Source: Paramarasmius palmivorus (lineage: Eukaryota > Basidiomycota > Agaricomycetes > Agaricales > Marasmiaceae). From it: a stretch of 64,000 nt of DNA. Made by a program: the position numbers and the translations under genes. The notes beneath the pieces were generated by a model. It did no database searches, was not told the origin of the DNA, and saw only the letters and a list, made by a program, of their open reading frames with translations. Where the stretch lies: contig JAYKXP010000072.1 in NCBI GenBank assembly GCA_037176845.1, positions 124,001 to 188,000 on the forward strand. Reading direction: 5' to 3'. The first letter of the stretch is position 1. Every line of letters begins with the position of its first letter. Below, piece by piece: positions 21,089 through 32,515 of the stretch.

Positions 21089-23763
21089 TCACCTCGAATC
21101 CCCGTGATCATCCGTGGAGTTAATCGAGCTGTTCTCCCCCTCCTGCTCCCATAACCTGAAATACAGCTCTCGAATCATCTCCGGAAGTGATGTCCCCATC
21201 GGCATCATGATATCGGTAGGTCGTCTGTTCACAACAGTGAGAGTCTCCGACTCTGACGGAGCATGGGTTCTCAGAGAGTTAGGAGTTGAGACTCGCACTC
21301 TTTGTCCCAATTTCGGGCTGAGATCCTGAGAGTGTTCGGGAATGGTCTGTGGTGGCTCATCTCGACGAGTCGATGGCATATATGACGTCCGAGTCCTGGT
21401 GATGGGGTATGATTTCGTCCGTACTGGTTCCGACGCCAGATCGCTGGGATCCCAAACGAAAGGTGTCACCTCTATTTTTGGTTCTGAGAAGAAAGGTTTC
21501 AATCGGCTCGCAGATGAAGATGCGTTTCTCTGTCGCCGACGAAGAACGTAGAACATAACGAGAAGGACGAGCAGAGCCACACCTCCCACCATGCTCCCGG
21601 CAATAATAGCGGCTGATGTTTTTTTAGAATGCGAACTTGAGTTATTCGCGCCTGTACTGGTGGCAGGACTCTGAGTCATTGTCGATGAAGTAGTCGGTTG
21701 CCTCGTTTCGTTGAAGAAGTTAATCCCATCGATCAAAACTTGGAGTGCTTGAGTTTGATTCGTTGCTTCGTAGGAAGATGCCAACGCATTTCCTTTACCC
21801 CAATCGCATCCATAGATGTTGTCATCTCCCACTGCGTTACGAACTGCATTGTACTGTCTCAATCGTTATTTCACGTTTTTCATCTGAAAAGAACAACCAT
21901 GCGGACCTGTACAGCAAAAAAGGCTTTGATGAAGGTATACAGGTCGGGGCGCAGATTTGGAATTTTCGCCGCGGCAATGAGCCCCCGAAGGACGAACGGA
22001 TCTGCCTTGATATGTGCTGTTGAAATCTCAATGTAGTGTAATAATGTAACAGGAAGGCTTCCACTCACCACACGGATCTAGTAAAACACCCGTCGTGTCG
22101 GACCAAAAGGTGGGGACTATTCCCCTTGGATCCTGTTCTTCACTGAGCAAGCTGAATATTCTGTTTTCGAGCCTATCATGATTTAGCGACTCGATACTGG
22201 TAAGTGATCGGGAAGTAATACCGTTCCAAGGTGCTACTATTATCTGTAGCAAGCACGATCGTTGACAGGCCCTCAATGAGGTGACCATTAACAGACAGCT
22301 GCACGGCCCCTGTAAGCGATGGAATGACACATTTCGGGGAATCTATCTGCATAGGTTCTTCCTCTGAGTCGCTATCCACTCCGTATCGTATACTGCGAAC
22401 TGCTTGGAGAGCTGCCTCCAGAAAGTCTCCAGATTGCTGAGCTGCAGTCATATACATGCCGCCCTCCGTTGTGGCTAGTAGTGCGGAGAGCCTTGATATT
22501 AATTAACCAAAGAGAAATGGATCAACAATATAAGTGTGCACCTGAAGAAATGCCTATCATGATTTCTCTGTTACGTCGCTGACTTGATGTGCAAAACTGG
22601 AAAGCTCACCCAGTTGCCAGTAATGAGATACCTGTACCATCCAGGGACGTGTCCTTGGGGATGACTATAATCAACTACAGCCGCGGGGTGAGGAGTTGTG
22701 GAATACTTGCATTGAATGTGGCTCCTTTAGTCGGCCTTTTGAGAATCAGTTATAATCTATCAAGTCAAAATACTCGGGCCGACGGAAAGTTCTGGTCACA
22801 TGACGCCACGCGTTCAATAAACAGGCATACGTTTTGGAACACCCAGTATACGCGACGGAGTACGTCTATGTGCAAGATTGAAGTACTCACCTGACAATAT
22901 AAATCTTCACATCAAATCCTCATCGAATCGTAGAACAGGCCTAGTAAGAGGGTTTGCGATCTTTGGTGCGTGACGTCATGGTGACCAGAACTTTCCGTCG
23001 GCCCGAGTAAACTTACAATTCCTCACACGCTTCCACGACAGAAAAGTTCTTACGAGGCTGTACACCAGAGTTATTGACGGTGTGGTTATTCGCCTCGTAC
23101 CAGTATTCCTTGGACATATCCAAAAGCTCCTGGTCCTTGTATGTCGCGTAACCTTTGTAGACAGCATATCCCAATTGACTGTTCGGGGTACACTTGAATA
23201 ATGACTTGGAGACAGTGAAGACTTGAACGTACTCACATTCTAGATTGAAGCTATATCACGACGGTCAAACAGGTTTTGTAACGACGAAGATTTCTGCGGA
23301 CTTTCTTAGCAATGCTTGAATTATACGTCCATGGTTTGAATAGAAAAAAGAACTCACTCATTTACCTGTTCGGTGCATCCGGGACAATCGAAGCCTATTT
23401 TCAAGAGTCTTGTAGTGAAGCTTGCGTAATCTGATGAATTTGTAGCCGCATCGAACTCTGCCAGCGCAGAGTAGAGAGCAAACGTCTTGTCGAGCTCGGA
23501 ACGGTCGTTGGGGGGGAGTTCAACACGTCCTTCGCTGTTGAGCATACTGAATCCCTTAAGCAGGGCATTAGTTGCTACTTCAAGTCGTTCTTCGTAATGA
23601 GCCACGCTACTATTCTGTATACCAGTAAGCCAGATGTCAAAAGGTCAAGAACAGAGCCTACCCATCGTGTTGGCGGGGGTTCTAGAACCTCAGCACCCAG
23701 TGCCGGGATCAGAAGCAGCATAATAGGAAGGAGCATTGAAAGAGGCGAGGAAAAGATGAACAT
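21089..23763 (-). CDS. GH76-like (alpha-1,6-mannanase fold) secreted protein with C-terminal membrane anchor
   Basis: Nine exons on the minus strand join in frame: 23763-23662, 23614-23366, 23192-23017, 22631-22610, 22567-22542, 22491-22222, 22172-22069, 22016-21907 and 21853-21089. The product is about 607 residues. It starts with a signal peptide (LLPIMLLLIPALGA), followed by a six-hairpin-type domain. Landmarks are LDKTFALYSALAEFD, QLGYAVYKGYATYKD, LSALLATTEGG, NGHLIEGLSTIVLATDNSS, FIKAFFAVQYNAVRN and DDNIYGCDWGKG. A Ser/Thr linker, a transmembrane helix (AAIIAGSMVGGVALLVLLVM), basic RRRQR and a 120-residue cytoplasmic tail follow. This matches basidiomycete GH76-annotated wall proteins, thought to process or cross-link mannans or glucans. 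Whether the catalytic Asp pair is intact is unclear. The intron at 22632-23016 is 385 nt because it carries a MITE. Confidence 0.8.
22773..23007. mobile_element. MITE, Tc1/mariner-like, copy B, inside an intron
   Basis: Terminal inverted repeats begin CTCGGGCCGACGGAAAGTTC and are identical over about 27 bp. With one extra base on the right arm they continue to about 40 bp through (C)ATGACG[CT]CACGC. The element is flanked by TA at 22771-22772 and 23008-23009. It is 235 bp and non-coding. On the gene strand the insertion starts only about 6-8 bases after the 5' splice site (GTAAGT at 23016-23011) of the GH76-like gene. It is related to the element at 3681-3938. Confidence 0.85.
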
Positions 23764-23820
23764 TGTGCTAGCTCCTGCTACTTCAACCGAGACATAAATA
23801 CGGTCGCGTAACAGAGTCAT

Positions 23821-25390
23821 TCATGATCCAAGAATCATGGAGCATCATCCCGCTGCCCCAGCTGCGAGGAACGGCGTCGATCAGTAAATTTATCAATTAA
23901 ATTTATGTATGATCTTCCCGCAGAGGCTGTCGACGTCACAACGATGCTGTGTGTGTACATATCGCTTGATCAGGTCTCGTTCCGGCGTGGTGTCGGTGAG
24001 GAGCTATCCTTCAAACTCATTAGGCCCCAGGCCGCCCTGCAGCTCGGGTGGGTCAAATTGCCAGTACAATCATGCTAATAGAAGAACATCAAAGTTCATT
24101 TTCAGTCGAGGCAAGGGCTTTTGAATTACCGAACATTTTAGTTTCATCTAGTCTCTGTTTCCCACTTGGTAACGCAGCTGTAGTACGTTGGGATAGGCTG
24201 TCGGGGACTCTGGATGACACACTGCTGCTCTCGTCGTCGTCGTTCACGATGAAGATGAAGAGGCTGGTGACTACGTATTATGTAATCTACTCTACACAAG
24301 ACCAAACATGTCCTATCCCCGATCCCCTACTACAGCGTGTCGAAATGCCTGTAGGTGAAGTTGGTTCGTTCTCATAATACGATTATCAAAGGCGAACATA
24401 CCGTATAAGAGAAATTGGCCCTGAAGCAGTACATTGAGAATTAAATAATTCATATCCCAAATATGCATACTCACCACAGTTCCTACTTTCAGCGATAGAC
24501 CTACTTCCCTCGCGCCTGATGTCTGCCAGGAAATCGGATACTCCAGCGTGAACTTGTACATAGTACTACTACAACCTCATGGCTGTGCGATCCCCCTTCG
24601 TTCAATAAGAATCAGAATTGTTGGGAGCTGTGAATCAAATCGCATCGATGTAGGTTGACAACAACTATAATCACAACAGAAGTCTAATTTAGTCAAATCT
24701 GTACAGCAAGAAACAGTTGTTGAATGATTTATGGGACTCGGAGCAGGGTCAGGGAAGGATCGTGACAGCAAACGAGGATGGTGTACTACACACAATCTTC
24801 GGATTCCCATTACCCGTTTACCCGGACCTCTACCATATAACGTACATAGCTGCGGCGATTCAGTACTTATTTTTCACTCTTCAATTCATCCTACAGTAAT
24901 ACAAGGAAACCGCAGCCGGGGTGAGGCATTGATATGGGACCTGGGCCTACGTTGCAAATATTTGAGGGGTTTTGGTTGGCCCTTTGACTTGAATGGGGAT
25001 TGAGGCTTACTGTGGATGGGAGACGAGGATTGTGGATGGGAGACGAGGATTGAGGACGCGAACGATAGACGCGAAACGATGAGGACAGGTGTGGCGCTGA
25101 TGTGACATGTACCTTCCTTTAAGGAAGGAACAGAAAATATCAAAAGTGGAAGTAGGTAAAATCAGACTCATGTTGGTTTGGCATGATAGATACGATGCTA
25201 CAGTAAAGTTTATGGGGAAACGAATCCCGGTTCTCAGCTTAAGTCTCATATTCCAAGTACAGCTATATTCGTGCTGAAAAGATGTTCAGGGGTGTATCAA
25301 TTACTTTTGATTACGGTTCAGAACGGTTTATCCTGCACAACTACAAGCTTGTTATATGCTGAATTTTTGAGGTCATTCGACGAGTTGAAC
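23821..25390. other. Intergenic with a small tandem repeat
   Basis: No gene is supported. A 20-bp unit TGTGGATGGGAGACGAGGAT is repeated twice near 25013-25053. It runs into a degraded R2 copy (25000-25115) with GCGAAACGATGAGGACAGGT and TGTGACATGT. Confidence 0.5.
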
Positions 25391-25560
25391 AAAACTATCA
25401 AACCATCTCCAGCAGGGACACCCTCATCAGCATCATGATATCAGCAGGTCTCCTGTTCACAACAGTAACGGTCCAGCATCAGGCAGGATCAACGGTGCAA
25501 TCGACTCCCACTCATAGCATCAATTCTCAGATAGTTGGGAGTCGATCATGGTTACGGCGC
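25390..25560 (-). pseudogene. Relic of the GH76-like gene 3' end
   Basis: Contains CATCATGATATCAGCAGGTC, TCCTGTTCACAACAGTAACG and TTCTCAGATAGTTGGGAGT. These parallel 21200-21290 in the tail exon of the GH76-like gene. The frame is destroyed. The flank ATTCCAAGTACAGCTATATTC at 25252 recurs at 28289, so the relic at 28.6 kb derives from the same duplicated block. Confidence 0.55.
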
Positions 25561-28250
25561 TGATTCTGACTTTGGTGTCGAAAAGAGATTTCGGTGGTGT
25601 TGATGAGTACTTGGTGATGGCTTCAGGAATCAATCACGCCCGAATCGCAGTAATGGGTTTTGGGGAGTATCATGATGTGCATCATCGGCGAGATGGAGGT
25701 CGCCGCAATGAATGATATTCTCGCTATTTTCTCTGCCTAGCCAAACACTAGCCTCTACAAGTCCGATATCATCACGGACAATAGCTTGACTACTTAGTAT
25801 GAAGCTGTGAACACGAACCCATAACTATCATGTCTTGTTTTCTATATATATTCCTCGATCTCCAGTTCTTCAGGGTATAGGTTTAAGGTTAGTATGATCA
25901 ACGTTATTCGGCCTCCCATTTTGGATGCCCTCATTCAGAATGATGCAAGCTTGGCCCTTGCCACTGCTGTCCAAATGCTTCTTGACTCCCCGATTCACGG
26001 GGTACACACGGAAACTTGTATGTTCAGGGAATGGAAATCGTGATTATCTCTATGACTACCTCAACCCGAATGTTTGAAACAGTACGCGCACTGCTATCAC
26101 AATGAACCATGCACTGGTTTATCTATATCTTGCTTGTCGTAAAACTTATTAGCGCTCGCGTGGAGTATCGTTTTGCTTATTACCTATGCATCTCGACATT
26201 ACTTGTCTCGGGAGGCGATACTTCACTGTGTTTCCCTTCGGTTCCATGATGAGCTGAATTTAAGCTTTGCCTTACGTCAGCTAGAATTAGCACAGATAAG
26301 CTATGGACGGTCCACACGCAGCTTACCAACGGATGCGTAGCTTTCGGAGGCGTTGATATTTCATCGGAGGATGCGGATGCACTACAGATCGTGATTGAAC
26401 GTTAACGGTAGCAAGTTACACAGATGATGCGATGACCAATCAAGTGTCAGACAATTGTGTCGAGTATATCCACGTACATCTTTGCGCGTTTCTCCACGAT
26501 ATCCCTGGCATGTGCCAAGGAAATTCTAGCGTCATTTGTAGAGCAAGTAATGTCGAGGTATTAGGAGCGTGAAAAGGTCTACATGTAGGGATGTGTGGCT
26601 CGAGAGTCAAGAGAGAAAATGTATGGAGGTGGTATGTTGAGGATAAACCGTGCGCCCATTGAAGCGAGTCTTCGCTGTCGATATCTTATTCGGGTGGCGT
26701 TACGTATAGATATTGCAAACCGATCTTTCGTGCGGAGATGTAGCGCAGATTATGTCGCCAAGCCAACCCGTAACACCCAATTGAAATTCTGTCGAACCAC
26801 TCCCACCAACTTCTTTCACGCTCCCATATCCCTTCGCCCCATACCGAAATCAAACAAATCCAATAGTGCGGGTCAACTGGGGTGAAGATGGTTGTGGGTA
26901 TATCAATTTGAGGTGCTGAGCGTGATGAGGTCGTCATTGCTATATGGTAAGAGGCCTAGCTTGAGAGCAGGTAGCGGGAGAACATGAGATGCATAGGGGA
27001 AACTGTATTGGAAGGTGTGATGAGGAGGATCGTGTAGGTAAATGTTTGCGGGTGAAGTACGTCGAGTCCTGGATGGGAAGCTTGCATCCTGCAACGGGAA
27101 AACCGGATATCGTCGTTAGTATTGGCAAGTTCGTTAAGAGAGGCGCGACGTACCGAGCTCCGTGAATAGCAGTGGGATGGGAAATGCGAAGAGTCCTGTC
27201 TCGTAGTAGTACCCCGCTCTTAGTGCCTGATCAGTCTATCCATTCCTTGCTACGTGGTACCTGCAAAGAGAGTTGGGCGGTGGAAGATCGTTTTGAGAAG
27301 TAGAGTATCATCAGCGTAGAATCGGCTTCAACTTGCGAAAGATGAGGTCCTGCATGGAGATTAGGAGTGTTTTCAAACAGGAGTAGCGGACAACATACGT
27401 TAGCTGCGGACAATTGGATATCCCTTCAACCCATCCTACGGCGCGCTGACATCGAACAAGGCGGACTATTTGCGAGGAACAAGGCTGAGGGAGGATAAAA
27501 GAGTCTGGGATGATTGGGTTGCTGCTACTTCAAGGAAGGATGGAGGTCCTAGGGTTGAAGTGAAGGCGTTGATTCTGAAGTCGTTGGGTCTGAAAAAGTG
27601 GACGTCTAGTGAATACTGCAGAGATAAGCTCTGGGTTTATGGCGCGGCTATGTATGAGCTTTAGCTTGGGATCTGCACTTAAGCGTGTTTGGAGGACTTA
27701 CCGTGGACGGTAAACGAGGAATAGCACCTCCAATGATGGACGCAAAATGATGAGGAGAGGTGTGACTGTCACAGTGACGAGTCACCCATCCGCTGTCCGG
27801 GCTACCGCCGCAGCCGCCGGTTCCCTCTTTTCTTTTGACCATGATAATGATCATTAACGATTCTTGGTTAATTTGAGCCTGGCACTCTTTATTGCACTGC
27901 TTATAACATTCATTTGTTCTAGGTTGAGACTGTCAGGACACAAATGAGGTTAGCACTTGGTGAGTACTGTTTCCTCGATTCTCTGAATCTCCCCCTTCCT
28001 TCCTTGTTAATCGGGCCTTCAGCGTTTCGAAAAATCCGGGTCTTTGTCTGCATTTATGTATAACGACACCTCGAGGAATCATCCACCGACTCAATGGTAG
28101 TAAACCACGAGTTTCTACCCTGTTGCACGTCGGTCATCCGTTTTTCGTGTAACCTCTAGCGTCAATTTCAATGCATAACACGCATTCCACATACGTCAGA
28201 TCGTATCAAATAAATAGGACCATCATGTTATAGAAACGCGATTAACTCTG
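25561..28250. other. Gene-poor stretch, nothing firmly supported
   Basis: About 2.7 kb. A short plus-strand frame starting at 25893 (MINVIRPPILDALIQNDASL) looks protein-like for about 45 residues and then stops; it may be a fragment. A plus-strand frame at 27470-27664 is lysine- and arginine-rich and unrecognised. A degraded R2 copy with AGGAGAGGTGTGACTGTCAC lies at 27690-27790. Confidence 0.4.
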
Positions 28251-28569
28251 TACGTCTTGTTCTGTTTCGAAACTCCCTTCCCTTTCACGTATTCCAAGTA
28301 CAGCTCTATTCTACAGCTCTATTTATACTGCACAGACGGTATCCCGGGTGTATCATCTACTCATAACTGCCTTCTTCGATTTATTGTTTACAAGCACGGT
28401 AAAAAACTGGGTCCCCAAGTCCAAGTTTCCCATCTAATATCTTGTCGTTATTCTACTGAAACGACATGCTTGTCACTATCTTCGAACGTTCTCTGTCGAC
28501 TGTCTGCGATGATGATTCGAGGAGTTGATCAAATCGGTCTCCTCGCCTGCCCCGATAACACGAAATATA

Positions 28570-28940
28570 ACTTTTGAATCATCTCCGGGAGCGATGTTCC
28601 CATCGGAATCGTGATCTCGGTAGGTCGCCCTGTTCAAAACAGTCATGGTCTCTGATTATCATTGAGGGAGTGTTCTCAGAGAGTTGGGAGTTCAGTGCCT
28701 CGCCGTTGGTCTCGATTCGGGAATGAAATTGCGGGGAAGCATCGGAATGGTCTGTGGCAGCTCGTCTCGACGGTCGGCGGCGTACTACTAATATATAACG
28801 CTCAATATCTGGTGATGTGGTATCGTCAATAATCAACGCCGGGGCGATCCCCTGACCAGATTTTCTAGTTACGTAGTCTTCCAGTCCCTTGAGGACATTA
28901 ATCAATGATGACTGCTCAAAAGCTATCATACACCCACGGT
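28570..28940 (-). pseudogene. Relic of a GH76-like gene (C-terminal tail)
   Basis: Minus-strand frame 28929-28579 starts with a segment like the end of the GH76-like fold (SSLINVLKGLEDY against ALQVLIDGINFF). It then jumps directly to tail sequence without the membrane helix. DNA at 28574-28760 matches 21170-21345 (ATCATCTCCGG, GATCTCGGTAGGTCG, TCTCAGAGAGTTGGGAGT, GGAATGGTCTGTGG). The transmembrane exon region is deleted, so the product cannot be anchored. This is a partial, non-functional copy. Confidence 0.65.
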
Positions 28941-29266
28941 GGTAAATGCTTTGGACCCATAAGACAAGGCGGTATGTTTTCTCATGTTATCTCTGCCATC
29001 CCCAGTTATACAACCTAATATAGAAATACTCCTTGTTCATTGTGCTGATATACTGTCTTGGTATGTCGGATGCTACCTTCAGCGAACTTGAAAGCTGAGG
29101 TTGAGCTGAGGATCTTTTAATATGTATTGATCGCCGTCTTACAGCCGTGACACCAGTGACTCAAGTTGAGGCAGCGTGGCTGTGATGCAGTATAATTGAT
29201 AAACTTCAATGGCAGTTCATGGGTCCCCTTGGTCCTTCCATTCCATCTTTTCACCACACCCTCACA

Positions 29267-30322
29267 ATGTCGAACGGATTATCGGGCGCAGAGGGGAGCT
29301 GCATACTCAAATGCGCAGGTAAGCTCATCATCACAGTTTCCGATTGACAATTGGACTCATCTTGACTCGGGATCAGCCTACAAGACCTGTACAGTTCCTG
29401 TCGATATCATCCTGAAATCCTCGGATGGTGCTCGTCTCGGTGCACACGTGAAAAACCTCGAAAACTTCAACAAAGCTTTCCCTGTCGCTGAATCGGTAAC
29501 TCATCAGCTCGACGAGCCTGTTGCTCTCACCGAATCCGCAACCATCCTTCGCTTAATCCTCAAGTTCTCTCATAACGAGGACTGCTCCATCTCAAACCTC
29601 AATCTCGCTACTGTAATTGCTTTGACAGACGCGGCAGATAAGTATGGGAATTACCCAGCGCTGAATGCATGTAAGGCGGCGTTAATGTGAGTATTTCAAT
29701 CATCTGACACACGGATGATGATCGATAATCAACTCCGCAGTCAATTCACGCCTGTCTCAATACAGGGGAAGATTCGAATCTTACCATACAGACTTCGCTA
29801 TACAAAGGTAGATGAATCACTTGAGAACATGATTCGCTCCACTATGGATATCCCGCTCCGACAGCTTGTACGGGATTTAAGCTGTTTCCCAGATGTTTAC
29901 ATGGTATACGTGTGTTGTGTCTCATCTGCCGGTAGTTATAGAGCTGAAACGTGACCCAGACTATTTACAGGGAGTTATGGCATGCAGGTATGGCGGAATA
30001 CCGCCAAGCTGCCAGTATTTCAGCGTATAAACAGATTGGCTCGAAATATCCAAGGAAAAAGTACGAGACCCGTCCTATTGAAGAGGTAGTCAAAACATCG
30101 AGTGCCGCCTTAAAGGTGCTCGAATTACCTGTCTGTGACGACATAGACCGCATTATAAACACAACGCTCTCGTTGGCGCGGCGAACAAATTCGGACTTGC
30201 GGCCATCAAAGGATGAGGCATTCATGGAGTGGTTCACAGGAATGGCTCGAGCGGTAGCGACGCTCCCTACTTGGAAAATAGCGGAAGGAATAGTCAAGCA
30301 GGAGATTGGACAGCGTAAGTAG
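29267..30322 (+). CDS. BTB/POZ-domain protein, copy 1
   Basis: Proposed exons are 29267-29318, 29377-29686, 29741-29911 and 29971-30322, about 294 residues; the third donor is weak and is the least certain point. The N-terminal BTB domain shows VPVDIILKSSDGARLGAHVKNLE, a core around VALTESATILRLILKFSH and ALTDAADKYGNYPALNACKAAL, the usual BTB helix pair in basidiomycete proteins. The C-terminal part (FMEWFTGMARAVATLPTW) matches the paralogue at 30587-31657. BTB proteins mediate dimerisation and often act as adaptors for Cul3 ubiquitin ligases. A nuclear or cytosolic adaptor role is inferred from family only. Confidence 0.7.
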
Positions 30323-30586
30323 AGCGCAAAGGATTTGCATATCTAGCACATCTCTCGTTTCAATGTATGGGCCTGTGCAATGTAACACTTCAACTCTCGA
30401 TTAGACGGAACAAAAGTGATCAGAGCGATCTAACTGATTCGGCAATTTAATCACCGTATGCTCTGAGCAAATAGCTATGCAACACACCGGACAACCATAG
30501 GTACTTCTTCCTAGAGCGTTCCATCGCAACACTCAATCTTTCCATGTATTAGAGTCTACCTCATAACAAACCAACTCGGAGTTCAC

Positions 30587-31657
30587 CTAGTTCTTCGATA
30601 CATCCTCCCATCGAGGCCATTTCTCGATGATCTCTTTTACTGCCTTGTACCACATCTCGAATTCATGACAATCGGTGTAGCACTCTTTATCAGCACTCGA
30701 TTCCTCTTTGCAACTCCAACGAATCCCGAAAATGGTAGCCATCTTCACCACTTTGTCGAAATCTTCCACAGTGATATAGCCCGGCATTCTCTTGAGAATA
30801 GGTACCATAGCACGAGCGTACTGTTTACCCCCGTCGCAATTTTCTAGATTAGCATCATATTCTCCGTCCACGTCGATGTAGGCTTCCGCGTGCATGAACG
30901 TCAAATTAGATATTTTGTCTAGTTCTCGATGCAATATGGATTTGGCTTCTTGACAGGCCATGTGATATTTTGACTAATAAACGGGTAGTGAATAAGAGGA
31001 AGACTCCAGAGGTCGTAGGACATAGACATACCCATAGATAGAAGAGCTCCGCGTTCCCATTTATATGCGGTAGAACGTCGGCATGGGATAGGCTTAATGT
31101 ACGTCGGACAACGTGGTTGATGTCTGGGAAGGAAGGTGCAGCATAGAGTTGTACAAAGATTCTCAGCGACTCGATTGGTTCTATACGTTTCACTCGGGAT
31201 CTAATCCAATCGCTGGTGAGTGATACATGCAACCGGGAGAAAGCTGAAAGAACGCACCTGATCTCTTTCCTACATGCATCTAACGCTGCGAGGCTCCCAT
31301 ACTTCTCCGCTGCTTTGTACAATCCAGTAATATCGTTGCTATCGAGCTGCCCTTGAGAAAGGTCCGGGGGTGTTGCGTTGTGCATGAATCGGAGTAAAAG
31401 AACGAGTACGATCCCGTTCTCGACGAGTTGAACCGGACTTTTTGTCGTGAGGTTATCCCAGTCCGCATTAGGGAAGCTATCGCTGTAGACCTCCAGGTTT
31501 CGTTTATGCGCGCCAAACCGCTTGTCATCACCAGACATGAGGATCACGTCGCATGGGATCAAACATCCATCGACTGTTTAGAAAAATGAGTGTTCATCGT
31601 CGATAACCACGGATGTGTACACCAACCTGGGCACTTTGAATGAGTTTTGGGATCCAT
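30587..31657 (-). CDS. BTB/POZ-domain protein, copy 2
   Basis: Exons 31657-31627, 31573-31258, 31212-31032 and 30973-30587 join in frame to 304 residues with introns of 45-58 nt. The start is MDPKTHSKCPVDGC. The BTB core follows: IPCDVILMSGDDKRFGAHKR, VQLVENGIVLVLLLRFMHN and GLYKAAEKYGSLAALDACRK. The C-terminal domain ends EFEMWYKAVKEIIEKWPRWE. It is about as long as copy 1 and shares exon layout, but lies on the opposite strand with 264 bp between the two stop codons. An inverted duplication is the likely origin. Confidence 0.8.
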
Positions 31658-32139
31658 TCGGTGGGTTGTTCGTGGGGAGAAACTAAGCTTGAAAAAGATG
31701 GTGGTTCAGGTCAAGAACGTTCACTTGTGGTTGCCACTGCTCGCTTGCCGAGGCTAATAGTGCTTCTCCGTGGGTATCTAGATGTCAATCAAGCAAAAGA
31801 AGCCAGAGGTTTGAGTCATTGTCGCGGATTCAAATTTCGTGTAGTAGCACCTATAGGCCACAGCGCGCACTGAGACTTTGAATAGTACTTGTCAGATATG
31901 CCTGGGGCTCACACACCTCAATGATAGCTTAGCGCTGATATTCTCATTCCCCGTCGCTGCCAGAAGTTGCGAACAACGTCCATCAAAGATAGACTTTTTG
32001 GACAGCCTCGTGCTCCGCTCGTGTTCATCGTTCGCGAGGCGCCAAGCCTCCTGTGAAGGGAATCAACCAGAAAGAATGACGTGCATTGATCACGAACATT
32101 ACAACAAAACAAAAACATGTCCTCATCGTTGTGAGCGAT
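31658..32139. other. Intergenic, nothing recognised
   Basis: About 480 bp upstream of the second BTB gene; probably contains its promoter. No distinct element is visible. Confidence 0.4.
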
Positions 32140-32230
32140 TGGACAGACTGGGAATTGAACCCAGCACCCCACGTAAAGCAGAACGTTGTGTATGCCAAGC
32201 GGATGTCATAACCAACTACGCCGTGTGCCC
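32140..32230 (-). tRNA. tRNA-Ala-like gene with intron, possibly decayed
   Basis: On the minus strand the acceptor GGGCACA pairs with TCTGTCC, with one C-C mismatch and a G3-U70 pair, the alanine identity element. The B box GGTTCAATTCC and T stem CTGGG/CCCAG are intact. The anticodon stem TCCGC/GTGGG holds loop UUGGCA, giving anticodon GGC, with an intron of about 19-20 nt. However, the D stem is broken and the variable loop is short, and eukaryotic alanine tRNAs normally use AGC rather than GGC. It may be a tRNA pseudogene. Confidence 0.45.
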
Positions 32231-32452
32231 TCAGCATCTCTCTTCCCCGTCGATATCCCATTAGTATGCGCCCAGTGTTACGTATAGATTAGTAACAAGG
32301 AATCAAGAAGAAATCACGATGACATTGGTGGGGGTGTACCAAGTAGCTGTACTCGATTCGAGAGGGGTTTGTACATTCAATCGAACAAGAAATATTAGCA
32401 CCAGGATGTGAAAATATAGCCGTCTATTCCATTCCCAAGCCCGATGTACACC

Positions 32453-32515
32453 TGATCCTTACAACGGGGATCGAATTACGGACGAATGCGATAACTAACT
32501 ACGGCATCGGTCCGT
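32453..32515 (-). pseudogene. tRNA pseudogene fragment (tRNA-Val-like)
   Basis: The minus strand reads GGACCGATGCCGTAGTTAG and TTATCGCATTCGTC, then a B-box-like ATTCGATCCCC. The 5' half resembles the tRNA-Val at 5388-5483, but the anticodon arm is missing. It is a truncated relic. Confidence 0.5.
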
